DNA of 16,359 bases from CAZFUY01 sp964522445. Lineage in GTDB: Bacteria > Pseudomonadota > Gammaproteobacteria > SZUA-229. Shown here piece by piece: positions 1-8,180 of this stretch. Numbering within the stretch: position 1 is the first letter of the stretch; each line of letters begins with the position of its first letter. The position numbers and the translations under genes were made by a program. The stretch spans positions 1 through 16,359 of the forward strand of contig CAZFUY010000073.1 of NCBI GenBank assembly GCA_964522445.1. The letters are read 5' to 3'. The notes under the pieces were generated by a model. The model did not search any database, was not told the DNA's origin, and was given only the letters and a program-made list of their open reading frames with translations.

Positions 1-47
1 GACTGGGGGTCAAGTGGTCGCAGGTTCAAATCCTGCTGTCCCGACCA
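1..47 (+). tRNA. tRNA-Pro (anticodon GGG), 3' part
   Basis: Only the 3' part of the gene is present; its 5' half lies off the left edge. Reading back from the encoded CCA (45-47), I see the discriminator A, a 7-nt acceptor strand TGTCCCG, and a T arm with stem GCAGG/CCTGC and loop TTCAAAT. A 5-nt variable loop and the anticodon stem 3' strand TCAAG precede these. The 7-nt anticodon loop is CTGGGGG, which puts T at position 33, GGG at 34-36 and G at 37. G37 and a G72 that would pair with C1 fit bacterial proline tRNAs. It would read CCC/CCU codons. The isotype is inferred from the anticodon only, because the D arm and 5' acceptor strand are missing. Confidence 0.88.
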
Positions 48-444
48 ATTTTTGTTTTTAAATCAGTGGCTTAGATATATTCTTTTCTGAGCTTAAACTT
101 CATGTTTTTTGAGCTGTGACAAAATCGTGACATGATTTTGTGATTATTCTCTGTCAAATATTTAATTTGAAATATTTAAATTGCTTCTAAGTAAATAGGC
201 CGCTACATAATTCTAATTCAGGGTAATAATTTTTCAGAAGAAATCTTTATAAAACTGTAAATAATTCCGAATTTTTTATGGAATACTTTACGTTTCTTAT
301 TTTTTTATAAATCAAGTGAAAATCTATGGTATTGATAAATATCAAGTTATGCATTAAGGCATGAGTTTTGCTTTAAGGTGGTTTCTGTAGTTTTAGCTGC
401 TAATTGAAAAATAACTGAAATAATAAAATCATAAGGAAAATAAA
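48..444. other. 397-base A+T-rich spacer between tRNA-Pro and the PEP-CTERM gene
   Basis: No convincing gene is visible here on either strand. Three structured elements stand out. The first is a perfect 8-bp dyad ACAAAATC/GATTTTGT at 119-126 and 134-141 with a 7-nt loop; it has no clear T run, so a terminator role is unproven. The second is an imperfect tandem 14-mer at 156-169 and 170-183. The third is the FNR-type palindrome at 332-345, listed separately. The rest is low-complexity A+T sequence, probably the upstream control region of the gene starting at 445. Confidence 0.6.
332..345. promoter_or_regulatory. FNR/ANR-type binding site
   Basis: The sequence TTGATAAATATCAA is an exact match to the FNR consensus TTGAT-N4-ATCAA. 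It sits about 100 bases upstream of the PEP-CTERM gene start. If the site is centred at -41.5 (class II activation), transcription would start near 380, but only a weak -10-like stretch (around 368-376) is visible there. It could instead act as a repressor site or serve an unseen promoter. The match is seen directly; regulation by oxygen is inferred. Confidence 0.6.
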
Positions 445-1119
445 ATGAAATTAAAGTTCTTCTATTCGCTTGTTGCCTGTTTAATAAGCATAAATTCATA
501 TGCGCTTTCAACTAATGACATATTAAACATAGATGCTGGTGTTGAGACATATGATGCTGTGTATGGTTTTTCTGAAGGTGTGACAACGGGGTCATATTAT
601 GCATGGGATCTTAATGATGATGGTGTGATTGATGCAACTGAAGAAATGGCATTACAACCAGGAGGTATGGGGGGGATATCTATTGGTTCAACTATGAATC
701 AAGGTGAATTTGATGCGGGTACTGTTTTTTTAGGTGTAAATACCTATTTTTCTTTTCCTGATATACCTGTAACAATATTATCTGATAATGGATCAGGAGC
801 TTTTGAACTGGATTTTTCAGGTTTGTACTGGGATTTTAATACTAATCAATTTTCGCTTGGTGGAAACAGTTTATTGGGGGATAGTGGAGTAGCTACATTA
901 TCATGTGGTACAAATGCATGTGTAAATGGAGATATATTTACTTTATCTTATATCGCACATAATAATGACCCTGCAAATAGTTTTGGAGAATTACTTTTTA
1001 GTATGGAATTAACAGGAACTGTTTCAGCTGTTCCTGTTCCTGCATCTGTATGGCTATTTGGCTCAGGTTTTTTGGCTTTGGTTGAAATTGCTAGAAGAAG
1101 AATATCCCTGGTTATTTAA
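445..1119 (+). CDS. Secreted PEP-CTERM (VPxPA-type) protein with an EF-hand-like calcium loop
   Basis: This is a 224-residue exported protein. Residues 1-20 form a Sec signal peptide (basic start, hydrophobic core, likely cleavage after the Ala near 20). Residues 55-66 read D-L-N-D-D-G-V-I-D-A-T-E, a canonical 12-residue EF-hand/dockerin-type loop with acidic residues at positions 1, 5, 9 and 12. The C-terminus (about 196-219) is a VPVPA motif followed by a hydrophobic helix and an Arg cluster (RRR), which is the tripartite PEP-CTERM/VPLPA-CTERM sorting signal. Proteins with this signal are processed by an exosortase and often end up in exopolysaccharide or biofilm matrix; no exosortase is in this window. 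The middle resembles no family I recognise. The start is supported by AAGGA about 7 bases upstream. A strong terminator follows and an FNR-type box lies upstream, so the gene is probably monocistronic. Confidence 0.85.
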   Translation: MKLKFFYSLVACLISINSYALSTNDILNIDAGVETYDAVYGFSEGVTTGSYYAWDLNDDGVIDATEEMALQPGGMGGISIGSTMNQGEFDAGTVFLGVNTYFSFPDIPVTILSDNGSGAFELDFSGLYWDFNTNQFSLGGNSLLGDSGVATLSCGTNACVNGDIFTLSYIAHNNDPANSFGELLFSMELTGTVSAVPVPASVWLFGSGFLALVEIARRRISLVI

Positions 1120-1138
1120 ATAATGATAATTGTTTTAG

Positions 1139-1171
1139 AACCCTGCCATTGAGCAGGGTTTTCTTTGTCTT
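1139..1171 (+). terminator. Rho-independent terminator after the PEP-CTERM gene
   Basis: An 8-bp stem AACCCTGC/GCAGGGTT (1139-1146 and 1153-1160) with a 6-nt loop is followed by a T-rich tract, TTCTTTGTCTT. It lies 20 bases past the stop codon. Confidence 0.85.
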
Positions 1172-1313
1172 AAATAAATTAATGAAGATTAATGCAAAAA
1201 GGCAAAGTGATTTTATGATATTGGTATTTCGATTCACTGTGTAGAATGCTGTAAAATTAGTTTGCTTGATACGGAACAATATTTATTGCTTTGTAATAGA
1301 TATATTTAATTAA

Positions 1314-1338
1314 GAACATCTAAGTTTTATGGATGTTC
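1314..1338. promoter_or_regulatory. Hairpin in the leader of the cytochrome gene
   Basis: Perfect 7-bp inverted repeat GAACATC/GATGTTC (1314-1320 and 1332-1338) with an 11-nt spacer, ending 43 bases before the multiheme cytochrome start. It could be an operator or an mRNA hairpin. No T run follows, so it is not a typical terminator. The function is unknown. Confidence 0.25.
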
Positions 1339-1381
1339 CTGAAATCCAGTAGTTATTCTGATTGAGAGAGCATTTGGGCTT

Positions 1382-2323
1382 ATGAATAAACCATTATGGT
1401 TTTTTGTGCTTTTAATAACGGGCATATTAAATCTCTCCTTATCCAGTACGTCTTTATATGCAAATGAAGATACAGGTTGTTTGTTTTGTCATCAGTACCC
1501 TGGTCTGGTTCGATTGCAGGAAGATAAAACTTTAAAACTGCTTCATATTGATCCTGAGTTATATCGTCAATCTACTCACGGTGAACTGGGGTGTTCTGAT
1601 TGTCATAAAGATGTAAGTAAAATCCCCCATGTGGGTGCTAATAAAATTGACTGTGATTCCAGTTGTCATCAGTCAGAAAAAGATCAGGAATTATTAAAAC
1701 AAAAGCCATTAAAAAACTTTCATCAGGGACAGCAATCAGTTATTACTCATATGCCTGATATAACAAGTTGTAATGTTTGTCATCCCATTTACCCTCATAG
1801 TAAGCAGCCCTTTACTCGAGCCTGGCTGAATATGCATACGGGGTATCTTATTTGTGAGATTTGTCATCTTAAAAAAGAAAAATATTCCAATATTAGTTAC
1901 CAGTGGATAACAACAAATTATGTGGAGTTTAAAGGTAAAGCATTTGGTTCTTACTTTGATGCGGACAGGAAACATACTCGTGCACCTGAATCCTCTCTGT
2001 CCAGAATAATACCTGTTATAAAAGATAATGGATCAATTCAGGTTCTGGTTAATTTTAAAGATACAGAAAAAGCCAGAGAGTTCTTAGCATCTAGTCCGGT
2101 TGCAGGTAGTGAAAAAATGAAACAGGCTATTGATTACTATCACCGTGATACTGGAAAGATGGATGTTGCAACAGTTTGTGAAACCTGTCATAGCCAAAAT
2201 GGTTTACTTGATTTTACTGCGCTTGGATTTACAGAAGAACGATCTAATGTGTTAATCAATACCAATATTAACAGTATTATTTCGCATTATAATAATTTCT
2301 ATATTCCTCATATTTTTGAATAG
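1382..2323 (+). CDS. Periplasmic multiheme c-type cytochrome, six heme motifs
   Basis: A 313-residue protein with a Sec signal peptide (hydrophobic 5-22, likely cleavage near Ala27). It has five CxxCH heme sites (C33-H37, C71-H75, C130-H134, C158-H162, C266-H270) and one CxxxCH site (C91-D-S-S-C95-H96). Extra histidines such as H66 and H152 lie where distal heme ligands are usually found. It should be a periplasmic electron carrier or redox subunit loaded with heme c by the Ccm system. The first five motifs lie in the N-terminal half; about 100 residues (163-265) separate them from the sixth, so a separate folded part is likely there. I recognise the multiheme cytochrome c class but not a named family. 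The Shine-Dalgarno is weak (GAGAGAG well upstream). Two cysteine-rich or membrane genes follow on the same strand, but a 149-base gap separates the first of them. Confidence 0.85.
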   Translation: MNKPLWFFVLLITGILNLSLSSTSLYANEDTGCLFCHQYPGLVRLQEDKTLKLLHIDPELYRQSTHGELGCSDCHKDVSKIPHVGANKIDCDSSCHQSEKDQELLKQKPLKNFHQGQQSVITHMPDITSCNVCHPIYPHSKQPFTRAWLNMHTGYLICEICHLKKEKYSNISYQWITTNYVEFKGKAFGSYFDADRKHTRAPESSLSRIIPVIKDNGSIQVLVNFKDTEKAREFLASSPVAGSEKMKQAIDYYHRDTGKMDVATVCETCHSQNGLLDFTALGFTEERSNVLINTNINSIISHYNNFYIPHIFE

Positions 2324-2472
2324 AGAAATTTTCTGCCAGTTATTAACTAATGATTCTTAAGGCATATCAGCAAATAATAAGAGTGGTCTTCTTGCAGTCA
2401 CCAGGTGTACCCAGCCTCTGGTTCAGGTTATAGTTATAAAGATAATATCCAGTTACAGGTTTCTTTATAAAA

Positions 2473-2859
2473 ATGCCTATTAAGTTTACAGATAAAATTA
2501 TTTTTCGTAGTGTCGTTATTTATCTGCCATTTACCATTTTTTTAATATTCTGGCTTTATATGGTATCTATCGCTTATGAAGTAGATGCATGGCAGTATCA
2601 GTTGTTTTATGGCAAAAATGGTAATATTGCATTGCTATGGATGTTTGTAACTTTGCTGCCTGCATTATTGTTTCTTATTTCAAAAGCCAGAGGGAAGATC
2701 TTTTTAAGTCGTTTTACTGGCTTTGCTGGTTTTTACTGCCTCTTAGGCAGTCTGGTCAGTAGTTATTCTTCTCTTTCTCTTCCTGGATTTATTTTTTTAT
2801 TTATCAGTATTGTTATAAACCGATGGCTTAAAAAGCAGAAAATTAAGCAAGCAGTGTAA
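2473..2859 (+). CDS. Small multi-pass membrane protein, unknown function
   Basis: A 128-residue protein with about four predicted membrane helices (roughly 11-34, 51-70, 80-96 and 101-117) and a basic C-terminal tail (RWLKKQKIKQ). I recognise no family motif. No strong ribosome binding site precedes the ATG, but no better in-frame start is visible and the hydrophobic pattern begins right after it. It is followed after 17 bases by the YcgN-family gene, which suggests co-transcription. The tail charge suggests the C-terminus is cytoplasmic. Confidence 0.6.
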   Translation: MPIKFTDKIIFRSVVIYLPFTIFLIFWLYMVSIAYEVDAWQYQLFYGKNGNIALLWMFVTLLPALLFLISKARGKIFLSRFTGFAGFYCLLGSLVSSYSSLSLPGFIFLFISIVINRWLKKQKIKQAV

Positions 2860-2876
2860 AACGGTTCTATTTAAAT

Positions 2877-3314
2877 ATGAAACGACCTTTTTGGGAAACT
2901 AAATCACTTGCTGAAATGAATCATAGTGAATGGGAATCATTATGTGATGGTTGTGGTAAATGTTGTCTGGTAAAACTTGAAGATGAAGATACGCATGAGT
3001 TATATGTGACTAATGTGAGCTGTAGATTACTGGATATAGAAACCTGTCGCTGTTGTGATTATGAGCATCGTTTGCAGAAGGTATCAACCTGTTTATTATT
3101 AGCAGCAGATAAACTGGAGCCATTAAACTGGTTGCCAGAGACCTGTGCTTATCGGCTTCTGGCTGAAGGTAAGGCACTTATGAGCTGGCATCCATTAATA
3201 AGTAAAAATATGGATTCTGTTCATGAGCAGTGCATGTCTATTCGTGAATATGCACAATCAGAAGAATATATACACCCCAATCAATTGCATGATCATGTAA
3301 TTGAAAAATTGTAA
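2877..3314 (+). CDS. YcgN family cysteine-cluster protein (UPF0260)
   Basis: A 145-residue protein, close to the roughly 150 residues of E. coli YcgN. The hallmark cysteine cluster C23-x2-C26-x2-C29-C30 (CDGCGKCC) is followed by C49, C57, C59, C60, C72, C90 and C119. Family members are annotated as zinc- or iron-sulfur-cluster binding (CxxxCxxCC-type domain); the true cofactor and role are not established. There is no signal peptide or membrane helix, so it is cytoplasmic. It starts 17 bases after the small membrane protein and is likely translated from the same mRNA. pepN starts 86 bases downstream with its own strong ribosome binding site. Confidence 0.85.
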   Translation: MKRPFWETKSLAEMNHSEWESLCDGCGKCCLVKLEDEDTHELYVTNVSCRLLDIETCRCCDYEHRLQKVSTCLLLAADKLEPLNWLPETCAYRLLAEGKALMSWHPLISKNMDSVHEQCMSIREYAQSEEYIHPNQLHDHVIEKL

Positions 3315-3400
3315 TACAGTAAATTCCTGTTTTATTGATTCTTATATTTTTTTCTTCATATCTGGTGTATGTTACCTGTTGAATATTTATCGGGGGCAGC

Positions 3401-6001
3401 ATGGCTAAAAACGCAACACCAAAAACTATTTATTTAAAAGAATACACAGCACCTAAATACTGGATTGATCATGTTAATTTACGATTTGGACTGGCTGAAG
3501 AAGAAACACGTGTTGTTGCTGAGCTGTCGCTAAAAAGAAATGATTTGGTGTCGGGTTCAAATGAACTGGTATTACATGGAGAACAGTTGCGTCTGGGGTC
3601 TATTCAAATTGATGATCGTGAATTAAGTGAAGAAGAATATACACAAACTGATGAATTATTAACCATTCATAAAGTGCCCGATCAGTTTGTATTAAAAACA
3701 GAAACTTTTATTAAACCACAGGAAAATACTTCACTAGAAGGCTTGTATAAATCAAGTGGAAACTATTGCACACAATGTGAAGCTGAAGGTTTTCGTAAAA
3801 TAACTTTTTATCTTGACCGTCCAGATGTGATGGCCAGGTTCACCACAACAGTTATAGCCAATAAAGAAAAATACCCTGTCTTATTGTCAAATGGAAATCC
3901 TGTCGATTCAGGTGATCTTGATAATGGAAAACATTTTGTCACCTGGGAAGACCCCTTCAAAAAACCCAGTTATTTATTCGCACTGGTTGCGGGTGACCTT
4001 GAATGCATTGAAGATCAGTTTACAACCCTCTCCGGGCGGGATGTTGCTTTGCGTATTTATGTTGAAAAACATAATGTCGATAAATGCGATCATGCCATGC
4101 GTTCATTAAAAAATGCCATGGCCTGGGATGAAAAGAAATATGGTCGTGAATATGATCTGAGTATTTATATGATTGTAGCGGTTGATGATTTCAATATGGG
4201 AGCGATGGAAAATAAAGGTTTAAATGTTTTTAATTCTAAATTTGTATTAGCAAAACCTGAAACCGCAACTGATGCTGACTATGAAGGAATAGAAGGTGTT
4301 ATTGGTCATGAGTATTTTCATAACTGGAGCGGTAATCGAGTTACCTGCCGTGACTGGTTTCAACTAACATTAAAAGAAGGTTTAACGGTTTTTCGTGATC
4401 AACAGTTCAGTGCGGACATGACATCAGAAACAGTAAAGCGTATTGATGAAGTTAATATATTACGCACAAGACAATATGCGGAAGATGCAGGCCCTATGTC
4501 GCACCCCATTCAGCCTGATTCCTATGTTGAAATAAATAACTTCTATACGGTGACAGTATATAACAAGGGCGCTGAAGTTATTCGTATGATTCATACCCTG
4601 TTAGGTGAAGAGGGTTTTCGTAAAGGTATGGATATGTATTTTGATCGCCATGATGGTGAGGCTGCAACAACGGAAGATTTTGTTAAGGCGATGGAAGATG
4701 CAACTGGAAAAAATCTGAAACAGTTTCGTCGCTGGTATCATCAGGCGGGAACACCTGTGTTAGCAGTAAGTGGCCTGTATGATAAAGAAAATAAAACATA
4801 TACATTAAATATAGAACAAACATCCGATAATGAAGAAAATAAACCATTTCATATTCCATTATCCATTGGTTTAATTGATAAAAAAGGGCAGTCTGTTAGT
4901 GATAGCCAGAAAATAATTGATGTTATCAAAGATAAACAATCTATTATTTTTGAAAATATAAATATGCCTGTTGTGCCATCCGTATTACGTGATTTTTCTG
5001 CGCCAGTAAAACTGGAGCTTGATTTAACAAATAATGAACTGGCATTTCTTATGGAAAATGACAGTGATGAATTTAATCGCTGGAATTCAGCACAGCAATT
5101 AGCCATTAATATTATGCTGACTTTAATAAAAGATTATAAAAATAATAAAGAATTAGAACTGGAAATATCATTTGTTCAGGCTGTTAAAGAAGTATTACTT
5201 AATCAGCAATTAGATCAGGCATTAATAGCGCGTATTATTACTTTGCCCGCTGAAGATTATCTTGCTGAGCAGATGGATATTGTAGATGTTGATGCTATTC
5301 ATATAGTGAGAGAGTTTTGTCGTTTGCAGATTGCAAAACAATTAAAAGACGAGTTACAGAAAATCTATGACATTAATCAATGTGATAAATTTGAAATAAA
5401 TGCAAATGCTGCGGGGCAGCGCAGTTTAAAAAATGTATGTCTGGCTTATCTATTATGTTTAAATTCTAAAAAAACACGTCAACTTGCACTGGCTCAGTAT
5501 AACAGTGCAAATAATATGACTGACCAGATGGCCGCCTTTCGTGGCCTGGCTCATTTAGACTGTGATGAACGTAATGAAGTGATAACAAAATTTTACCAGC
5601 AATGGGAAAATGATCCTCTGGTTGTTGATAAATGGTTTATTGTGCAGGCTACAGCCAGTTTGCCCGACACTTTAAAACAGATAAATAAATTACAGAAACA
5701 TGAGTCGTTTGACATTCATATACCCAACCGTGTTCGTTCTTTAGTGGGTGCGTTTAGTCAGGGTAATCCTGTATATTTTCATGATAAATCAGGAGCGGGT
5801 TATAAATTTCTGGCAGACTGTGTTATTCGCTTAAATGCAATAAATCCTCAAATTGCTGCTCGCTTATTGTTGCCGTTGATTCAGTGGAATCGTTATGATG
5901 AGCAGCGTCAGGATATGATGAAAGCAGAGTTAAAATTGATTGCGGCAATGCCCGATATTGCTAATGATGTGTATGAAATTGTAAGTCGTGGTTTGAGTTA
6001 A
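3401..6001 (+). CDS. pepN: Aminopeptidase N (M1 family zinc metallopeptidase)
   Basis: An 866-residue cytoplasmic exopeptidase that removes N-terminal residues from peptides in the late steps of protein turnover. The length matches proteobacterial PepN (about 870). The substrate-binding exopeptidase motif GAMEN is at 267-271. The zinc site HEYFH is at 303-307 with the third ligand E326 in the expected HExxH-x18-E spacing, and E304 is the general base. The N-terminal beta-sandwich, the catalytic domain and the long helical C-terminal domain all appear complete, with no frameshift. The start is well supported by CGGGGGCAGC directly before the ATG. It appears to be transcribed alone or at the end of the preceding small gene cluster. 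Confidence 0.97.
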   Translation: MAKNATPKTIYLKEYTAPKYWIDHVNLRFGLAEEETRVVAELSLKRNDLVSGSNELVLHGEQLRLGSIQIDDRELSEEEYTQTDELLTIHKVPDQFVLKTETFIKPQENTSLEGLYKSSGNYCTQCEAEGFRKITFYLDRPDVMARFTTTVIANKEKYPVLLSNGNPVDSGDLDNGKHFVTWEDPFKKPSYLFALVAGDLECIEDQFTTLSGRDVALRIYVEKHNVDKCDHAMRSLKNAMAWDEKKYGREYDLSIYMIVAVDDFNMGAMENKGLNVFNSKFVLAKPETATDADYEGIEGVIGHEYFHNWSGNRVTCRDWFQLTLKEGLTVFRDQQFSADMTSETVKRIDEVNILRTRQYAEDAGPMSHPIQPDSYVEINNFYTVTVYNKGAEVIRMIHTLLGEEGFRKGMDMYFDRHDGEAATTEDFVKAMEDATGKNLKQFRRWYHQAGTPVLAVSGLYDKENKTYTLNIEQTSDNEENKPFHIPLSIGLIDKKGQSVSDSQKIIDVIKDKQSIIFENINMPVVPSVLRDFSAPVKLELDLTNNELAFLMENDSDEFNRWNSAQQLAINIMLTLIKDYKNNKELELEISFVQAVKEVLLNQQLDQALIARIITLPAEDYLAEQMDIVDVDAIHIVREFCRLQIAKQLKDELQKIYDINQCDKFEINANAAGQRSLKNVCLAYLLCLNSKKTRQLALAQYNSANNMTDQMAAFRGLAHLDCDERNEVITKFYQQWENDPLVVDKWFIVQATASLPDTLKQINKLQKHESFDIHIPNRVRSLVGAFSQGNPVYFHDKSGAGYKFLADCVIRLNAINPQIAARLLLPLIQWNRYDEQRQDMMKAELKLIAAMPDIANDVYEIVSRGLS

Positions 6002-6159
6002 TTTGTTTTGAATGCTATTACTTGAGATATGTCACTTAATTGTTTTAAGTAATTAATAAAATTTTTATAAAGCTCTACATATAATAAAAAAATCGGCTAC
6101 ACTTAATTACTTTCTCCCCAGTTAATAAAATAACTAATTAGTAATATGTAGTAGTTTGT

Positions 6160-7887
6160 ATGCCAGAATCAACACAGATTGATACAAGGCAAGGAGCCGA
6201 TAAAAAACACACACCAGTAGTTCTTGTTGTGGATGATGACCCAGCCTTACGTTTGGTTTTACGCCATACGATGGAGCAGGATGGTTATTATGTTATTGAA
6301 GCAAGTAATGGTCTGGAAGCTATTCAGACAACAGTAAGGCAGCAACCTGACTTAATATTGATGGATGCTGTTATGCCTGAGATGGATGGTTTTCGCGCTA
6401 TATCCGAACTAAAGGCGATGCGAGAATACGAAAGTCTTCCTATTCTTATTATTACCTCTCTTGATGATGACCAGTCTGTTGCCCAGGCTTTTTCTGCGGG
6501 CGCATGTGATTATATAAATAAACCGATTAACTGGTCAGTTCTAAAACATCGTGTTCGTCGTTTATTGTACACAGCAGAAGCAGAACGAAAAATTCGTCAT
6601 CTGGCTTATCACGATACATTAACAGGTCTTCCCAATAGACTTTTATTTATGGATCGTATGGATCAGGCTATTAGTCGAGCGATACGAGCAGAAGAAAAAT
6701 TTTCATTACTGTTTATTGATATTGACCATTTTAAAGTAATCAATGATTCAATGGGGCATGAAGCGGGCGATAAATTATTAACGGCTATAACTGGGCGCTT
6801 ACAAAAAACTTTAAGGCGCTCAGATACTATTGCGCGTTTAGGTGGTGATGAATTTACAGTTATTCTGGAAAATATATCAGAGCTGGATGATGTTATTCTT
6901 GTTACAAAAAATTTGTTAGAAGTACTGTTGAAGCCGGTAATAATTAATGGCCGTAAAGTGAGTGTAGGTGCGAGTATAGGTATAGCTGTTTTCCCTGATG
7001 ACGGTGAAAATTTTGGTAATCTTTTAAAAAATGCTGATACTGCAATGTATAGAGCAAAAGAAAAAGGTCGAAATACATTTGAATTTTATACGGCAGAAAT
7101 GAGTGATGTTGCTATGTACCGGCTGGAGCTGGAAAATAGTTTGCGCAATGCAATTGATAAAAAAGAATTTGTTGTTTATTACCAGCCTAAATACGATTTA
7201 GAAAATCAAAAATACTGGGGAATGGAAGCGTTAGTTCGTTGGAATCATCCAGATGAAGGCATTATCTCTCCTGATGATTTTATTCCTCTGGCTGAAGAAA
7301 CAGGTATGATTGTTATGTTGGGTAGGTGGGTTATTGAAACTGCCTGTGCACAATTGAGTGAATGGAAGAAAAAGGGTTATCAAATTAATAATCTTGCTAT
7401 TAATATTTCAGCGCGTCAGTTTAGAGAACAAAATTTACCTTTATTGTTTGAGAATATATTAAAAGATACGAATTTAAAGGCGGCTGATATTGAAGTCGAA
7501 TTAACGGAAAGTACGCTTGTAGAAAACAATGATAAAGCTAAAGATATATTAGACACATTACATAATATGGGATTAAGAATTGCTTTAGATGATTTTGGTA
7601 CAGGTTATGCGTCAATGGCATATTTAAAAGATTTTCCGATTGATACAGTAAAAATTGATCGCAGTTTTATTTCAGATATACCCGCTAACAGGGAAGATAT
7701 GGCAATAGTTAGGGCTATCGCAAGTTTAACCGATGCGCTTGATCTTTGTTTAATTGCTGAAGGTGTTGAAAAAAATGAGCAAATTGAATTTCTAAAAGAA
7801 ATTGGTTGTGAACAGGGGCAGGGGTTTTACTGGAGTCAGCCTGTTCCAGCAGAAGTATTTGAAATTGAGTTTCTAAAAAAACTATAA
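6160..7887 (+). CDS. Response regulator with GGDEF and EAL domains (cyclic di-GMP turnover)
   Basis: A 575-residue cytoplasmic signalling protein in the order receiver (about 19-135), GGDEF (about 145-310), EAL (about 320-572). The receiver has the acidic pocket D25-D26, phosphoacceptor D69, T99 and K121-P122. The GGDEF motif is exact (228-232) and an RxxD inhibitory site (R219-D222) lies five residues before it, so diguanylate cyclase activity with product inhibition is plausible. The EAL half keeps E356-A-L, N415, the ELTE glutamate, DDFGTG (477-482), K498 and E534, the set expected for an active cyclic di-GMP phosphodiesterase. Both activities therefore look possible, with phosphorylation by an unlinked histidine kinase setting the balance. 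The Shine-Dalgarno is weak; the chosen ATG lies 18 codons before the receiver. Confidence 0.95.
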   Translation: MPESTQIDTRQGADKKHTPVVLVVDDDPALRLVLRHTMEQDGYYVIEASNGLEAIQTTVRQQPDLILMDAVMPEMDGFRAISELKAMREYESLPILIITSLDDDQSVAQAFSAGACDYINKPINWSVLKHRVRRLLYTAEAERKIRHLAYHDTLTGLPNRLLFMDRMDQAISRAIRAEEKFSLLFIDIDHFKVINDSMGHEAGDKLLTAITGRLQKTLRRSDTIARLGGDEFTVILENISELDDVILVTKNLLEVLLKPVIINGRKVSVGASIGIAVFPDDGENFGNLLKNADTAMYRAKEKGRNTFEFYTAEMSDVAMYRLELENSLRNAIDKKEFVVYYQPKYDLENQKYWGMEALVRWNHPDEGIISPDDFIPLAEETGMIVMLGRWVIETACAQLSEWKKKGYQINNLAINISARQFREQNLPLLFENILKDTNLKAADIEVELTESTLVENNDKAKDILDTLHNMGLRIALDDFGTGYASMAYLKDFPIDTVKIDRSFISDIPANREDMAIVRAIASLTDALDLCLIAEGVEKNEQIEFLKEIGCEQGQGFYWSQPVPAEVFEIEFLKKL

Positions 7888-7900
7888 GTCACAAGGTTTC

Positions 7901-7921
7901 TATTTTTCTAATAGAAAAATA
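7901..7921. terminator. A+T-only hairpin after the GGDEF-EAL gene
   Basis: A perfect 9-bp stem TATTTTTCT/AGAAAAATA with a 3-nt loop begins 13 bases after the stop codon. The stem has only one G-C pair and no long T run follows, so it is a weak terminator at best; it may help define the mRNA 3' end. Confidence 0.3.
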
Positions 7922-7941
7922 TATCTTATCTAAAATATTTA

Positions 7942-8078
7942 GAGACCTTTGCACGGAATAAATTTTGTTATCCATGTATGTTTTTAAGTCGGGATCCAGT
8001 GTTCCCTGGCTAGAAGTATGCAGGAATGGCGATGAAATGGGTAACTATTAAAATAATTTTCTTTCGTGCAAAAGTTTC
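7942..8078. mobile_element. Decayed MITE-like element with 14-bp terminal inverted repeats
   Basis: The left end GAGACCTTTGCACG (7942-7955) and the right end CGTGCAAAAGTTTC (8065-8078) are inverted copies matching at 12 of 14 positions, bounding 137 bases. GAGACCTTTGCA-type ends are, from memory, typical of IS5-group elements and their non-autonomous derivatives. The interior holds a stretch (about 7989-8040) resembling a degenerate GGGA-TCCAG...CTGG hairpin repeat common in such MITEs. It carries no transposase or ORF. I see no clean target duplication, which fits an old insertion. Confidence 0.5.
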
Positions 8079-8180
8079 AATTAATATTAAGGTTTTTAAC
8101 AGGTTGATGCAGTTGATGATTAATCTGTTTGTTTTCTATATTTTTAATAAGATTTAATAGTGAGGCCTGCCAGCTTATTT
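8079..8180. other. Stretch left of the assembly gap; may hold the 3' end of the SDR gene
   Basis: On the minus strand two frames give short open tails after the gap. One ends at 8144 (...NKLAGLTIKSY) and one runs about 33 codons to near 8082. The real gap length is unknown, so the frame of the interrupted SDR gene cannot be carried across. Either could be its C-terminus; nothing else is visible. Confidence 0.3.

Noticed and set aside
1..183. tRNA-Pro 3' end as an integration site for a genomic island
   Set aside because: No integrase and no repeat of the tRNA 3' end are found in the window; the neighbouring genes look chromosomal.
1736..1975. Minus-strand 79-codon frame inside the cytochrome gene
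   Set aside because: It lies fully opposite a gene with six heme motifs and shows no family features or ribosome binding site.
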